NCBI GenBank assembly: GCA_963971425.1
Contig: OZ020519.1
Span: 9,750,028-9,814,027 of the forward strand
From: Bryoerythrophyllum caledonicum
Taxonomy: Eukaryota > Streptophyta > Bryopsida > Pottiales > Pottiaceae
Direction of reading: 5' to 3'
DNA: 64,000 bases
Made by a program: the position numbers and the translations under genes. Positions 45,226 to 57,180 of the stretch are shown piece after piece; position 1 is the first letter of the stretch; each line of letters opens with the position of its first letter. Under the pieces are notes generated by a model. That model saw nothing but the letters and a program-made list of their open reading frames with translations. It ran no database searches and was not told the DNA's origin.

Positions 45226-45431
45226 TAGTGGGTGGCAAGCAGTAGGTACCGCCCACAACCAACGACCAAAAGTAAGGGTCTTGAAAAATAACAAACCTCC
45301 ATTTGGAGCTGAGTTGGTGGTAATGGGATGGAAGAGGGTTGGATATACACCAATTTTATAGGCATTGGCTATGGATTTTTGTTGGTTATGAGGGAGCTTA
45401 TCTTAATACTTCAGTGTTGCATTGGCAGGAC

Positions 45432-45982
45432 TACACTAAAATTTATGTTTAGTGTAGTGGTACGAATAGTGTACTTACCCTAGTACACTATTTGTAAAGA
45501 AGTTGACAATTGGTGTTAGCTACGAATGTCATTAATGTAACCTTCACTCAAACCCCAATCAAACCCCCAATCATTCCAGCCCATGCTTCTCTTCATTTGC
45601 AACTTTCAAATGGTCATAACTCATTCAAAACTTGTCCAAATTGGTCAAATGAGGTGTTTTTTAGCATCTACATTTTTGTAGATGCCAAAAATCACCTCAT
45701 ATGTCCAATTCGGGTTTATAATGAATGAGTTGTGGCCAATTGAAAGTTGTTGATAAGATACTCTGACAGCCCTCGACTGCTGGTCCTTTTTTATACTTCT
45801 ACTATTGATACACTAAATGTACACAAGTGAAAAAATTATGTTGAAATCTTTACTAAAATTGACAAATAGTGTAGTAGTTGGCATTTAGTGTAGGATTTTG
45901 TCACTACACTAAATGCCTCCTTCGCAATTGGTGTATGGGTTTGCTTCTAGTGTATACTACACTAACCATAAATTTTAGTGTA
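45432..45982. mobile_element. TACACTAAAA-type TIR element, 551 bp
   Basis: TACACTAAAATTTATG at the left and CATAAATTTTAGTGTA at the right are inverted. Inner GTAGTGGTACGAATAGTGTA and GTGTATGGGTTTGCTTCTAG blocks are shared with the copy at 49207-50098. Non-coding. Confidence 0.8.
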
Positions 45983-46179
45983 GATCCGGGAGGGTCAACT
46001 CTTAAAGGTGTGAGAAGCCACATTTGGGTTGCAACATGATGTTTTCTGCGTATTTGACATACAAGTTGTAGGAGTAGATGTGTAGAATAGTTACTAGAGT
46101 TTGTATTTGTGTTAAGCTCGATCCAATGACACATGACAATTCTAATTTAGTTCATTATTGCACCTACTACATGCTTGAG

Positions 46180-46392
46180 AAGTTGCAAAATGGTCATGTA
46201 TTCTACGTGTATGGTGTTGTATTTGAGCATGACAAGGTTCAGATATTGAAACGACCTAAAAATGAAAGATGTTTGTTGAAGAATCTTGAATTCAAAGGTG
46301 TATGTCTTGCTAGTTTTTTATACATTTAATTGTATGTTAAGAGTGAAATATGTGACCATATATATGGTCCTCCTGTGGCCTTTAAAGGTTAA
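46180..46392 (+). mobile_element. Family-A MITE, diverged copy
   Basis: TATTCTACGTGTATGGTGTT, GACAAGGTTCAGATATTGAA and AAAGGTGTATGTCTTGCTAG in family order, ending CTTTAAAGGTTAA. The left terminus is eroded. From 46393 to 48039 I see no recognisable gene. Confidence 0.7.
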
Positions 46393-48039
46393 AAGCATCT
46401 TCAATATACTCACTATAAATTAGGCCCTCAGCCTCAATATCAAGGGAGAATTTGAAAGTACTAAAATATGTGGCCACTTGAAGGGTGTTGCACCTCAACC
46501 CTACCCTCTTAATAGGCCCTCAACCTCGCTCTCTAAACCTCTTTTGCGCCATGTGGCAACACCTCCTCATTTGATGGCACAAAGACCAAAAAGAATCATT
46601 GAACTTTGAGTCAAAAGTACCTCATTTTAAAGCGACATTTTCAAGGCTCTCTATACCCTACAAATTTGAAGCATAGGAGTCATGATTTAAAGAGCCTTCA
46701 ATAAATAAAGATTAGATAAAGGGTGGGTTGAGGAGAGGTTAGGGTTAGTCCCTAGAAAGTTTAGGGATACCGACGGTATATGGGATGCATTAAGGATGCT
46801 CTAAGAGCATATACACCTCTCCGCCCGGTGCCGAGTTTGGCTGGTTTGAGAAGTAGTGCGCGGTGACATGCGAGGATTTCCACCAAATTCAAGTCCGCGT
46901 CTGCAGCGCACAGCCGCTCAACCAATCTTGCAAAAAACTCCCGACATATTTGTCTCACACACAACTTATTGCTTTAGAATCGCACCATCCTATTAGCTCC
47001 GCATCTCCGCACGTTGACCACCTTCACCTCTACATACCACGATTGGTCAACGTGCTTGGCGACGTGCTAGATTCTTTGCTTGCTTCCCCACACCATCCTA
47101 CTATGTAAACTCATTCTCTTGGTGTCCCAACAAATTTTGGAGTGTAGAAAAGTCTTGTGGTTGGGAGCACTCAAGGCACTTTTCTTCCGCTTTGCGCGTT
47201 GAAGTAGTAGTTGAAATGCGCGTAGCGGAGGCTCTAAGAGCAGCCGCATTGCTCACTCCAACTTCCACGCTAAAGCTAAATAGTGTTGATGAACCTCCCC
47301 ACCGCAGTCAAAACATTCACGCCAAAGCAAGTCGTCCCTGCAAAACTTCGGGAGGGTACAATGACTATTATTTACACGTCAACGGTCAAAGTAGCTGAAT
47401 TTGGGGTGCCCAAATTTGAGGTGCGAGGAAAGAGCAATACGTGATAATGGAGTAAGCGAATAGTGTTGTCGCGGTGTAGGGAGTAGGTTCATGAGACTGG
47501 CTAGCCCCACATCTCGCCTTATTCCACAACCTTTGTCATGCCCCACATCGGCTAGAGCAGTGTGGTTGCCGTTAGAATTTTGGAATGTGGAAGAGTAACC
47601 TTTGAGCTTTGAATTCAATGAAAGATGATGATTAGTACACGAGTGGCTTCTTGACGCTATGCGGTAAAAGTAGCCGCACTTTTCACTCTATAGGACACTC
47701 CAACGAGCCGTTGGACCTCTTCACGACAGAATATGTTTTAACATTTAAGAATGTCAGGGTGACAATAGAAGGCCTTTCTATGGGAGATTGGAGTGGAGCT
47801 TGCAGGCATGGCAAGAGAACATTGACTATTCATGGTGACTACAAGTAGAGAAGGTCAGAGTATTGCAGCAAAGGGACAAGGGAAAGAATTTTGTAAGTAA
47901 GGAGGAGGAGCAATTATGCCGAAGTGCTCCACGTTACTCAATATTGCATCATTAGGAATCAACAATGTGCGTATGTATCAACAAACATGGATTGCATTTG
48001 CAAGCACTATAACATCAATCAATCGAGTGGAGATTAACC

Positions 48040-48479
48040 AACAAGATCCGTATAAGTTTGGAACATTTTTGTATACAATCAAGTAGACAATTCTTTTTTA
48101 AATCATCAATAATCATGTATAAATGTTTTCTTACGTATGATATGTCAATGCAAAGCTATCAACCTAGTGCACATGTGAACCTATTTTTTTTAAGTGCAAA
48201 AATTCTTGCAAGAATATATTGACATAAAAGGTAGTATACCCTCCAAAGTCCACAATTTTCATTACTAATATATTGTATCTTTAAACACTATAATCTATTC
48301 CATCAACTGTTGGATGTTGTGCAAATTTTCCCCAAAGTTTAGATCATGATTTGAGTTCAATTTTGTAAGGTTGGATACTAAAATTAGGCATTATGTTTTC
48401 ATCAAAGTTAGTTCAAAGAAAAAAAATTAGCACATATCTCAGTTTTGGAGAAACATGACACGGGTGCTAAAGGATTTAA
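48040..48479 (+). mobile_element. Family-G TTAA element, 5'-truncated
   Basis: Matches the distal 440 bp of the 780-bp element at 55154-55933: GTATACAATCAAGTAGACAA, ATCATCAATAATCATGTATA, CAAAGTTAGTTCAAA and GGAGAAACATGACACGGGTG, ending near TTAA at 48476. Confidence 0.75.
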
Positions 48480-49206
48480 CTCAAAGTTGGTACATTGGTG
48501 ATGCTCGTGGGTAACTTTGAACCATCAAAAGAAATATACAATGACACCAGATTTATCTTCCGCCGCTCCATAATCCAAGTGATTGAGGCAATAAATCCTT
48601 TCATGTGATTTTGCAGGCCACGTGGCATTCATACCATGGACTCCTTAAGTTACGGAGACCTCTGGACAATGGGGACAATGGGTCAGTATACTAGTATATA
48701 CATTATTAAATTATATCAAAATTAAAAGTGGAATCCGCAGAAGGAGTGAGAGTATAGAGATACTTTTCTTACAAGACATATTCAATTGCAATCTTTTCAG
48801 TGAGGCATACACCTTTTCTATTTAAGAAAGAAGAACTCTACATTACAAAAAAACTATGGGGATGGGGACGATGTCGTATTCATATAAAATCCGTATCATT
48901 ACAAGGGTTCTTGGGTGTAATATCGTCTGCAAATAGAAGCGATAACGTTCACATAATGAAAAAATTGATACATTGTTATCATATATAATTTATATCACCA
49001 AGTTTTGATGCAAGATTTAATCAAAAGATATTTCAAATTCATATAAAAATAGTTTAATGCGGATGTCATATAACTTAGGATTTATATCAATACTATATAA
49101 AATTTAAACAATGTGGTTGTAAAGAGTCTAGGTTAAAACAAAGTTACTCTTTTACATTCTGGAGCCCCAGCTCCACCAACAATTTCTCCCCAGTCAGGGA
49201 TTGAAC

Positions 49207-50098
49207 TACACTAAAAGTTTCATTTAGTGTAATGGCACAAATAGTGTAATTACCTTAGTACACTAATTGCGAACAAGTTGACAAATAGTGTACTAATTGC
49301 AAACAAGTGTACTTTCTCAAAAGATTATTCGATCAAAATTTACTTTATCAAAGATTACTTTATCGAAGTACACTTTATGGAAAATTAATTTTTTTAAAGC
49401 TTACATTTTCAAGAGATTACTTTTTCAAATTTTACTTCTTAAAAAGTTTACTTTTTCAAATTTTACTTTTCCAAACATTAACTTTTTCAAAACTTTATTC
49501 TTTCAAAGATTTACTTTTTCCAAGTTTACTTTTTCAAAAGTTCACTTTTTCAAAAGTTTAATTTTGAAAAATTTTACTTTTGAAAAGGTTTACTTTTGAA
49601 AAAGTTTACTTTTCAAACGTTTACTTTTTCAAATCTTTACTTTTTCAAATGTTTACATTTGGAAAAGCTTATTTTTACAAAAGTTTACCTTTTCAAAAGG
49701 TAAGTTGTCTTTTTCCCCGAATTGATGTTTTTCCCTAGTTCTTGTTTTTTTCAAAAATGTTGTTTTTTCCTAATTGTTTTTTCCTAATTGTTGTTTTTGC
49801 AAAAATGTTGTTTTTTCCTATTTGTTGTTTTCCCAAATTGTTGTTTTTTCTAATTTTTTCTTTGTGAGTTTTATTTTTTCTCTTCTTTACCTTTTCGTAC
49901 ACATAATTCTCTTCTACTTTCAATACACTAAACGTGCACGAGTAAAAAAATTAATATTCCAATCTTTACAAAAGTTCACAAATAGTGTAGTAGTTCACAT
50001 TTAGTGTACTATTCTGTCACTACACTAATTGCGTAGTTGACAATTAGTGTATGGGTTCGTATTTAGTGTCCACTACACTAAATGAAACTTTTAGTGTA
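49207..50098. mobile_element. TACACTAAAA-type TIR element, 892 bp, with internal expansion
   Basis: TACACTAAAAGTTTCATTTA at the left and TAAATGAAACTTTTAGTGTA at the right are perfect inverted repeats of 20 bp. It is longer than the 45432 copy because of the internal tandem array. Confidence 0.85.
49320..49690. repeat. Tandem TTTACTTTTTCAAA repeat
   Basis: About twenty degenerate units of 15-18 bp (GTTTACTTTTTCAAA), followed by TTGTTTTTTCCTAA-type repeats to 49860. Lies inside the TIR element. The low-complexity Lys/Phe frames through it are not genes. Confidence 0.85.
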
Positions 50099-50099
50099 G

Positions 50100-51440
50100 T
50101 AAAGTGCAGACTGGGAATTAGGAATCATTTTTTTTGTCCAACAATTTTGAAGTTGTTACTGAGTGAGATGCTTTCAATCAAGTCAATGGTAAATATACTC
50201 ATTTCTAGATATTTCGATTTGGCTTTAACTGTTGAGTATCTGCTTTGTACATTCGTTGTACGCATCGGTCAATTTTGGCGCCTCCATGCCAAATTATTTA
50301 TTTTTCCAAGTCATAGTGGTTTGGACACAATGGATATCACCTAGGTGTTACATGGGTATCATCTAGACATTGTGCGGGTATGCCCTTGGCACTATATAAT
50401 ATCACCTAGACAAATCTCTAAAATTTTCCAATTTTTTTTTTGGACATTCTCTATTGTGAATTGCATTATTTACGAAATGGAACAACGGGCAGGGTACTTT
50501 TATATGTGCTAATCATAGGTTTTCATTTATAAACAATTTCATCATATAAAAATATGGATACTATGAGAAAGAGAAAGATGTAAAAAGGTGAAAAATAAAT
50601 TATGGCATACAACAATTATATTCCTAAGTGTGAAATATTTATATATTATATATGGAGATGAATCTTTATTTCATTTTTATTTTCATATATTAAATTCTCA
50701 ATACACATGCAATATTAGATTTAATCTATTTGGAAAGTATATACATTTTGAATAAACACTATATCATCTTTTGGGTTAGTATCACTACAAGATGATGATA
50801 TTGCAATATGATAATTATATATGTTTTTTGGTTTATCACTTCCATATGAACCTTATATTCAAAAATATTGCATACAAATTTCATATCGTTAGTATATACA
50901 ATATACCTCATATACATTCCACATTAAGGTTTACATGCACGGATACCATAAAACATCCTTATGAATACTATATTGTATATCAATATATATTTACGACATG
51001 ACATTTTTGTCGTATGGAAAATGTATGATCTTGTAATTATATTATCTCCACCCAACTTTCATATCAAAAAATAAATTCATACGAATTTCATATTGCACTT
51101 TTACGATATGAAATTGAGAGGTATTGGGACAATATTGTTTCCATGAAGAGTTTGTTCATAGTGGAGATGATTATTATATGCAAGTTGTATTCACTTTATT
51201 TAAAGAATATATATTTAAAGAATATATATTGAAACAAGGCCCTCGAATTTTGCTAATGTAGTCTTCAAAAGAAGATGGTGTGAATAAAGTATCTACTAGG
51301 TCCAAATGACATAGGTTAGTTGTATTGAATTACTTTTAAAGGATCCTACCACTAAGATGCCCAAAATATCTTGCAAAATAATGCATCATCATGACTCTTG
51401 GGAGGTCATCCATCACCATTTTAATTTGGCCCAAAGATGT
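50100..51440. other. AT-rich intergenic DNA, no gene seen
   Basis: Short open frames only. The segment 50300-50450 (TTACATGGGTATCATCTAGA, ATTTTCCAATTTTTTTTTTG) resembles 14640-14770 (TTACATGAGTATTGCCTAG), a further low-copy dispersed repeat. Confidence 0.5.
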
Positions 51441-51600
51441 TTAACCCCTAAAGGACCAAATATCATACAATGGCATTTTGAAGGTTTGGTCAAGTTCCTT
51501 TGGTGTCAACTTCCGACATTCCTCTTTGAAATTTTTAGTGTAAAAGGGCATTTCTAAGACCTCAATGGGAGAACAATTTTTTCTTAAATCCGACATTTGA
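51441..51600. mobile_element. Family-C TTAA MITE, left end only
   Basis: TTAACCCCTAAAGGACCAAA matches the terminus of the 6790-7011 element. No matching right end was found, so the length is uncertain. Confidence 0.45.
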
Positions 51601-52500
51601 TGAAAAAGTTTAGGGTTTTGAATTTCAAATGGTGAGAGGGGGCACGTCAGGCACCTCCAAAAACTTTTGCTAGGACACTCTATTGAATGTGAGATTTTCA
51701 ATACTAGCAAGTGAAATTATTTCCTTTCACACTGTCAAAAAATTATTGTCTTTAGTGAAAAATAGCATATTGATCCAAGTCAAACATCGTCACACATTAT
51801 CGCACATTGTCAGGCAAGTACCAAAAAAGCTTCTTCTATTACATATCAAACTTAGAGATCTTTATATTTTTTACTTTTTATTTTTCCACAACAATATGTG
51901 GTGTAAACCTTCCTATTGACTATTTGGATTATCAATCTAAAAATGATAAGTTGACAAAAAAATTAAACTTGAATAGGCAGTTTTTGAACCTCCATTTCTT
52001 GCACATTTGTTTTCAATATGCAACACCCCTTCTCTACCTCTAAAAATTGGTGCACAAGGAACTAACATCATGTTTAACATGATGTTAAAGAAATTAGACC
52101 TTGTGTAGTGCAAAAACTTGACACCAAGTGAAGTCAAAGTCTTCTTATCCAGAAAAAGAAGAAGAACTCCGGTCTCCAGAGGGGGCCGGCGTGAATAAAG
52201 TGTCTGTTCGTTCCACTGCTAAAGTATCTGTTGATCCACTCAATACATCAAAGAAAATGAAAGGTTTTCTCTTGTCAAACACTATAATCTTTCAATCCTT
52301 GCGATCAAAGTTTATGCAATCTTGTGAGGACGTCATTTGATAAGTCTCAATTGAGATCCTACAGTTAGATGCTGAAATATAAGTTTTTGATTTCCTTCAA
52401 ACTCATTGCGCTAGAACGAGCAGTTTTAAAGTGTTTTTGGAGTGAAAATGCCTTAGGCCTTTAGAAGTTAGTCTAACAGTTTTAATGGGACTTGGTAAAG
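51600..52500 (+). repeat. Dispersed repeat R, copy 3
   Basis: Ordered blocks shared with 23310-24100 and, inverted, with 36040-36500. Near 52150-52240 it carries a segment similar to the insert within the 11090 family-H element (AATAAAGTGTCTGTTCGTTC). Confidence 0.6.
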
Positions 52501-52797
52501 TAGCCTTGGTATGAGCACATCACCCTTCTTCATTTATATAGTAGATTAGTTATAGTCATGCCAATAAATTCATCTATAGTGGATATTGCACAATCTAAGA
52601 GTGTAAATTATCTTTCAAATCAATTTAAATCAATTTTACAAATTCTAAGGATTTAAGACAAATATTGAACTATAGGGAAATGGAAGTAGGTTTAATTGAG
52701 GTGAGAATAAGAGAAGGAACATTGGAAAGGTTAGGGTATCAACGGAACCATTCCAATAGAGGACACATGCATGTGAGAAATACACCATCTTCTTTTG

Positions 52798-53830
52798 AAT
52801 TGACCATTAGCGTCAAAAGATGCCACCGATGGCCACAATATTCTACATGCATGGTGTTGTATATGAACATGATAAGGTTTAGATATTGAAATGACCTCAG
52901 AATGAAAGATAATGATTGAAGAATCTTCAATCCAAAGGTGAAAGTCTTGCTAAACTTTAACCCTTTACCGCCCAGCTATGTCTCTTGAAAAATCAAGATT
53001 TCTTGCTTATTTTTTTCTTTATACTAGATTTGATGGAAATATAATGCCTTGTTTTAATATCTAACCTTACATAATTGAACTCAAACCATGACTTCAACTT
53101 TGGAGAGAATTTGCACAACATCCAAAGGTTGATGAAATATATTATAGTGTTTAAAGTTACCGAATATTGGTAGTGAAAACTGTGGATTTTGGAGGGTGTA
53201 CCACTTTAACCATCAATAGATTTTTGCAAGAATTTTTGTACTTTGAATAGAATCGGTTCAGATGTGCACTAGGTTGATAGCTTTGCATTGACATATCATA
53301 TTTGAAGAAAATATTTATACACAATCATCAATGAGCTTTTTGCTTTTGTCTACTTGTTTGTATACAAAAATATTCCAAACTTACATGGATCAAAACAAAA
53401 GTTTTGTATGTGAAGAGAGGGTTCAACAATCACAAAACAATGAAGAATGTCTTAAAGACAAATTTCAATCAAAATTTATAACCAAAATCAATGTGCATGA
53501 GTGAAATATAACATAGTATGCGGTATGGTATTCACTATATTCACTCTATTTTAGTGTATTTGGTGTATTTTGTATTGTATTCCTAACTTTTCCAGCAGTT
53601 CTACAACTCCAAATCATGATCTGATAATTGGAGAGTCTTCATGTAATGAGTGCGCAAATCTGAACCTACTATCTTGAAGCCAAATTCCTCATGGATTTCA
53701 TGCAAATTGAGTTTTAGCACCTCCGAAGGCCCCTTTAGGGCTTTCTGGGCGGTAAAGGTTTAATACATTTCAATAGTATTCTATTGAATAAAGTACATGC
53801 ATGTATATTCTTGTCTAACAATAGAAGGAT
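52798..53830 (+). mobile_element. Family-A MITE interrupted by a family-G element
   Basis: The left part (52798-52960) runs from AGCGTCAAAAGATGCCACC to CTTGCTAAACTTTAA. The right part resumes at 53759 with TTTAATACATTTCAATAG and GTACATGCATGTATATTC. The terminal CCC/GGG ends are eroded. Confidence 0.8.
52961..53758 (-). mobile_element. Family-G TTAA element, 798 bp, complete
   Basis: CCCTTTACCGCCCAG at the left and CTGGGCGGTAAAGG at the right are inverted, flanked by TTTAA on both sides. The interior matches the 55154-55933 and 48040-48479 copies (TTGATAGCTTTGCATTGACA, GAACTCAAACCATGACTTCA). No ORF. TTAA target and CCC/GGG ends are those of piggyBac-like elements. Confidence 0.85.
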
Positions 53831-54934
53831 AAACAATATTTACTACATGTACCATAGAACACATTTGTGGTGGCTGCTACACATTCCATTCCATAGGATC
53901 CATATGCATTACAAGCTTAATTAACCCTTAATCGCTGAAGCAATCATAATTGGCTTCTTGGATGACATTGTTGGATGATAATCAATGTAAACAACGGTTT
54001 CTCATCAAAGATTTTTTTGGGGAGAGTTCATTAAATGTATAAGAATTAGATGATGATGACATTGGCCTCATTGAGGTGATCATGTTTTATCTAAAGAAGA
54101 AAATGTTTGTGACACGGATCTCAATATAATGAATTTGAGAAACTTTTAGCTTTAGCTCTAGATCTAAATTTGATCCATCAAAAGGATATTTTTTGAATTT
54201 GGGTCCAACTAATGAAATGAAGCTTATGATGTCTAGTTTCCATACCATTTTGAAAACTAAAAAAATAAGTAAAGCTAAATAAGTTATTGCAATTTGAACA
54301 TGGACCTATGACTGTGGTTCTAATTTTAGCTACAATGTCCAATTTTAGCTACAATGTACAATGGAACTTTCATTCACACCACAAGTTTTGGCACTACAAT
54401 GTCCACCTGCAGTGAAAATAATTTCAAATTTTATCCAAAAAATCTGTGATTTCTGTAACGTAATTGAGACATGTGATCTCATCTCTTAAAAAAAATTTAA
54501 AAAATATTCACTTCTATTTGATGAGAAATTATTGCATTCATTAGATTTGAAAATTTAGATTGATGCCACCGTCATAGGCTCCGTCGTTGAAGGATTAAAC
54601 TTTGAAAAATGAATCAAGCTCCGCAGTGGGAAGAGGAATGGAAATACTTAGAGCCAATGTTGCAAAAAAAATTGTGTGAGTCATACACAATTGTCATGTG
54701 TCTAATAGGTAGAAAAACTACTACAATAGCCTATTCAACGATAGTGGACCATGCAGTGGTTGTCCAACCTTGTGTGGTCTCCATGAGTTGGCCCGGATTC
54801 CAATATGAAAGCCTGAGGATGTTGACTTCTGTTGAGTTTTTCAAAGTCAAGTCAATACAAAGGAAATACCAGAAAAGCCAAAAGATGGGTCATGCTTTCA
54901 GCCCCAAGTGCCTTGTCTGCTCATTCACCCAGTG

Positions 54935-55153
54935 ACACAGGAACGTATTTTACTCTGTAGAATACAAAAAAGTACTAAAGTTTAGCAACACTTACACCTT
55001 CGGGTTGAAAATTCTTCATCTAACATCTTTCATTTGGAGGTTATTTCAATATCTCAACCTCATCATTCTCTTAACCTTATCATGTTTAAATATGACATTA
55101 TACGTGTAAAATATTGTGGCCACCGGCGGCACCTTCTGACGTACAAGGGTTAA
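54935..55153 (-). mobile_element. Family-A MITE, one end truncated
   Basis: GGAACGTATTTTACTCTG at the left (terminus missing), core in reverse complement with a small duplication (CTCATCATTCTCTTAACCTT), ending TTCTGACGTACAAGGGTTAA. From 53831 to 54934 I see no supported gene; the 108-aa frame at 54609-54935 has no recognisable domain. Confidence 0.8.
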
Positions 55154-55933
55154 CTCTTTGGTGCCCACGATACCCACAATGAGACCCTGGAGGTGTAAAA
55201 ACTCAATTTTCATGAAATCCTTGAGGAAGAAGGTTGTGAAATGTGCAGTTCAGATTTGCACACACATTTCATGATCACTCTGCAAAAATCAGATCATGGT
55301 TTGGAGTTATAGAGCTCCTAGAAAAGCTAGGAATACAACATAAAATACATCAAATACACTGAAATACAATGAATACCATGTCCCATACTATGTTGTATCT
55401 CATATACATGCAAAATCATTTTGATTGAAATTTGTCTTTCGAAAGATTCTTCATTGTTTTGTGATAGTTGAGATCTCTCATTGCATACAAACTTCTGTTT
55501 GAATTCGTGTAAGTTTGGAACATTTTTGTATACAATCAAGTAGACAAAAGTAAAAAAAAAACATCAATAATCATGTATAAATGTTTTCTTTGCATATGAT
55601 ATGTCAATGCCAAGCTATCGACCTAGTGCACATGTGTACCTCTTTTATTCAAAGTACAAAAATTCTTGCAAGAATCTACTCATGGATAAAGTAGTATACC
55701 CTCCAAAGTCCACAACTTTCATTACCGATATACGGTAACTTTAAACACTATTATCTATTCCATCAATCCTTGGATGTTGTGCAAGTTTTCCCCATAGTTT
55801 AGGTCATGGTTTGAGTTCAATTTTGTAAGGTTGGATACTGAAATCAAGCATTATGTTTCCATCAAAGTTAGTTCAAATAAGAAAATCAGCACATATCTTG
55901 GTTTTGGAGAAACATGACCTGGGCGCTACAAGG
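55154..55933 (+). mobile_element. Family-G TTAA element, 780 bp
   Basis: The left end CTCTTTGGTGCCCACGA and the right end GACCTGGGCGCTACAAGG resemble the CCCTTTACCGCCCAG terminus. It is flanked by TTAA shared with the family-A elements on both sides. Non-coding. Confidence 0.75.
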
Positions 55934-56160
55934 TTAATCCTTAAACGTTAGTCGGGAACCGTATTTACATGCACAGATTTTACTCTACACAATTAAAAAA
56001 ATGTATTTAAGTTTAGCGAGACATGCACCTTTGGATTGAAGATTCTTCAAATAACATGTGAACCATCATTTCAATATTTGAACCATATCATGTTCAAATA
56101 CGACACCATACATGTAGATACTATGGCCACCAGTGACACCTTCTGACGTTAAAGGGTTAA
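55934..56160 (-). mobile_element. Family-A TTAA MITE, full length
   Basis: TTAATCCTTAAACGTTAGTC at the left and CTTCTGACGTTAAAGGGTTAA-type right end, core blocks in reverse complement. From 56161 to 56744 I see only AT-rich DNA. Confidence 0.88.
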
Positions 56161-56744
56161 GTTCATCCAAGTGCCTTGTCTGCTTAGTCACCAAGTGATG
56201 CAAAAGTTTATTCTTTTTGGTAGAGCCTGTTTTTCTTCTCCCTATTCTAATTTGCTCCCCCACTGTTCCATATTGGACTTAGGTTCAAGTGATAATTAAT
56301 GCAATGATACTCATCTCATGGAAGCTGACACAAATTTATTTTTTGCCCTATTCCACGCTGAGGGCTTTGATTAAACCCCAAAACAACCACTAAATAATTA
56401 GTGTGGATTAGAACATTATTTTTGAATGTTTAAAACTGTATACTAAAACAATGAAGAAAATTTATCCCACAACATGGGATCATTTGAATAGCATACCTGA
56501 GGATCCAGTTTGGAGAAAAAATAATTTTCAGATACAAACATTTCATCACATATAAAAAATAGTTCACAAGAAAATTTTTATGCATAATTTTTTTATTAGA
56601 TTGAATCAATTGTTCAGTGTAACTCTTAGGTCACCATCACCACCAGACATGTCTATGATCAACAAGACCACAACAATCGCATCACAGGCGCTAATATCAA
56701 GCTCTACACTCACACCATCAGTGCACTCCCCAACCCACTTCAAG

Positions 56745-57180
56745 CTCAAAAACCAACCACTCTAAGGTAGAACAACCCAAAACCGACCGGCGACCTAACA
56801 CCGCTCCCTTCTATACCCTTCTCAGATTCTAGGGAGGAAATGTAGCGTGTCATCACATCACTTGTAAATTCTTTGATCAATGCATAAGTCATGTAACGAC
56901 AAACTCCATTTTCTCCATAGAATCTAGAAAGAGTATAGAAGATAGCCTTATCGGGTCGCCGGCCGGCAACTCAATACCCCTCCCTTCTACACCCTTCCAA
57001 GATTCTCAGGAAGAAATGTAGACTGTCATTCCATGACTTATGCATTGATCAAAGAATTTATAAGTGATGTGATGGCACGCTACATTTCCTCCCTGCAATC
57101 TTGGAAGGGTATAGAAGACAACGGTGTTAGGTCGCCGGTTGGTTTTAGGTTGTCCTACCTTAGAGTGGTTGGTTGAATAC
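56745..57180. mobile_element. Large foldback element upstream of ACC
   Basis: ACCAACCACTCTAAGGTAG at the left and CTACCTTAGAGTGGTTGGTT at the right begin arms of about 140 bp that are near-perfect inverted repeats (CGACCTAACACCG; GGGAGGAAATGTAGCGTG; TTTGATCAATGCATAAGTCA). A third diverged arm segment lies at 57225-57325. No coding capacity. Confidence 0.8.

Larger units (their letters stand above)
41179..45406 (+). mobile_element. Family-H MITE split by a pogo/Tigger insertion
   Basis: The left half (41179-41358) starts TTAAGGTATGCCCCCATAAA and runs through GAATTTTCAAACTGCGCAGC to a TA. The right half resumes at 45226 with TAGTGGGTGGCAAGCAGTAG and ends GAGGGAGCTTATCTTAA. Removing the insert and one TA gives about 359 bp that reads continuously like the intact copy at 14047-14403 across the junction. 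Confidence 0.9.

Noticed and set aside
49735..49923. Lys/Asn-rich minus-strand frame
   Set aside because: Encoded by a TTGTTTTTTCCTAA simple repeat inside a TIR element.
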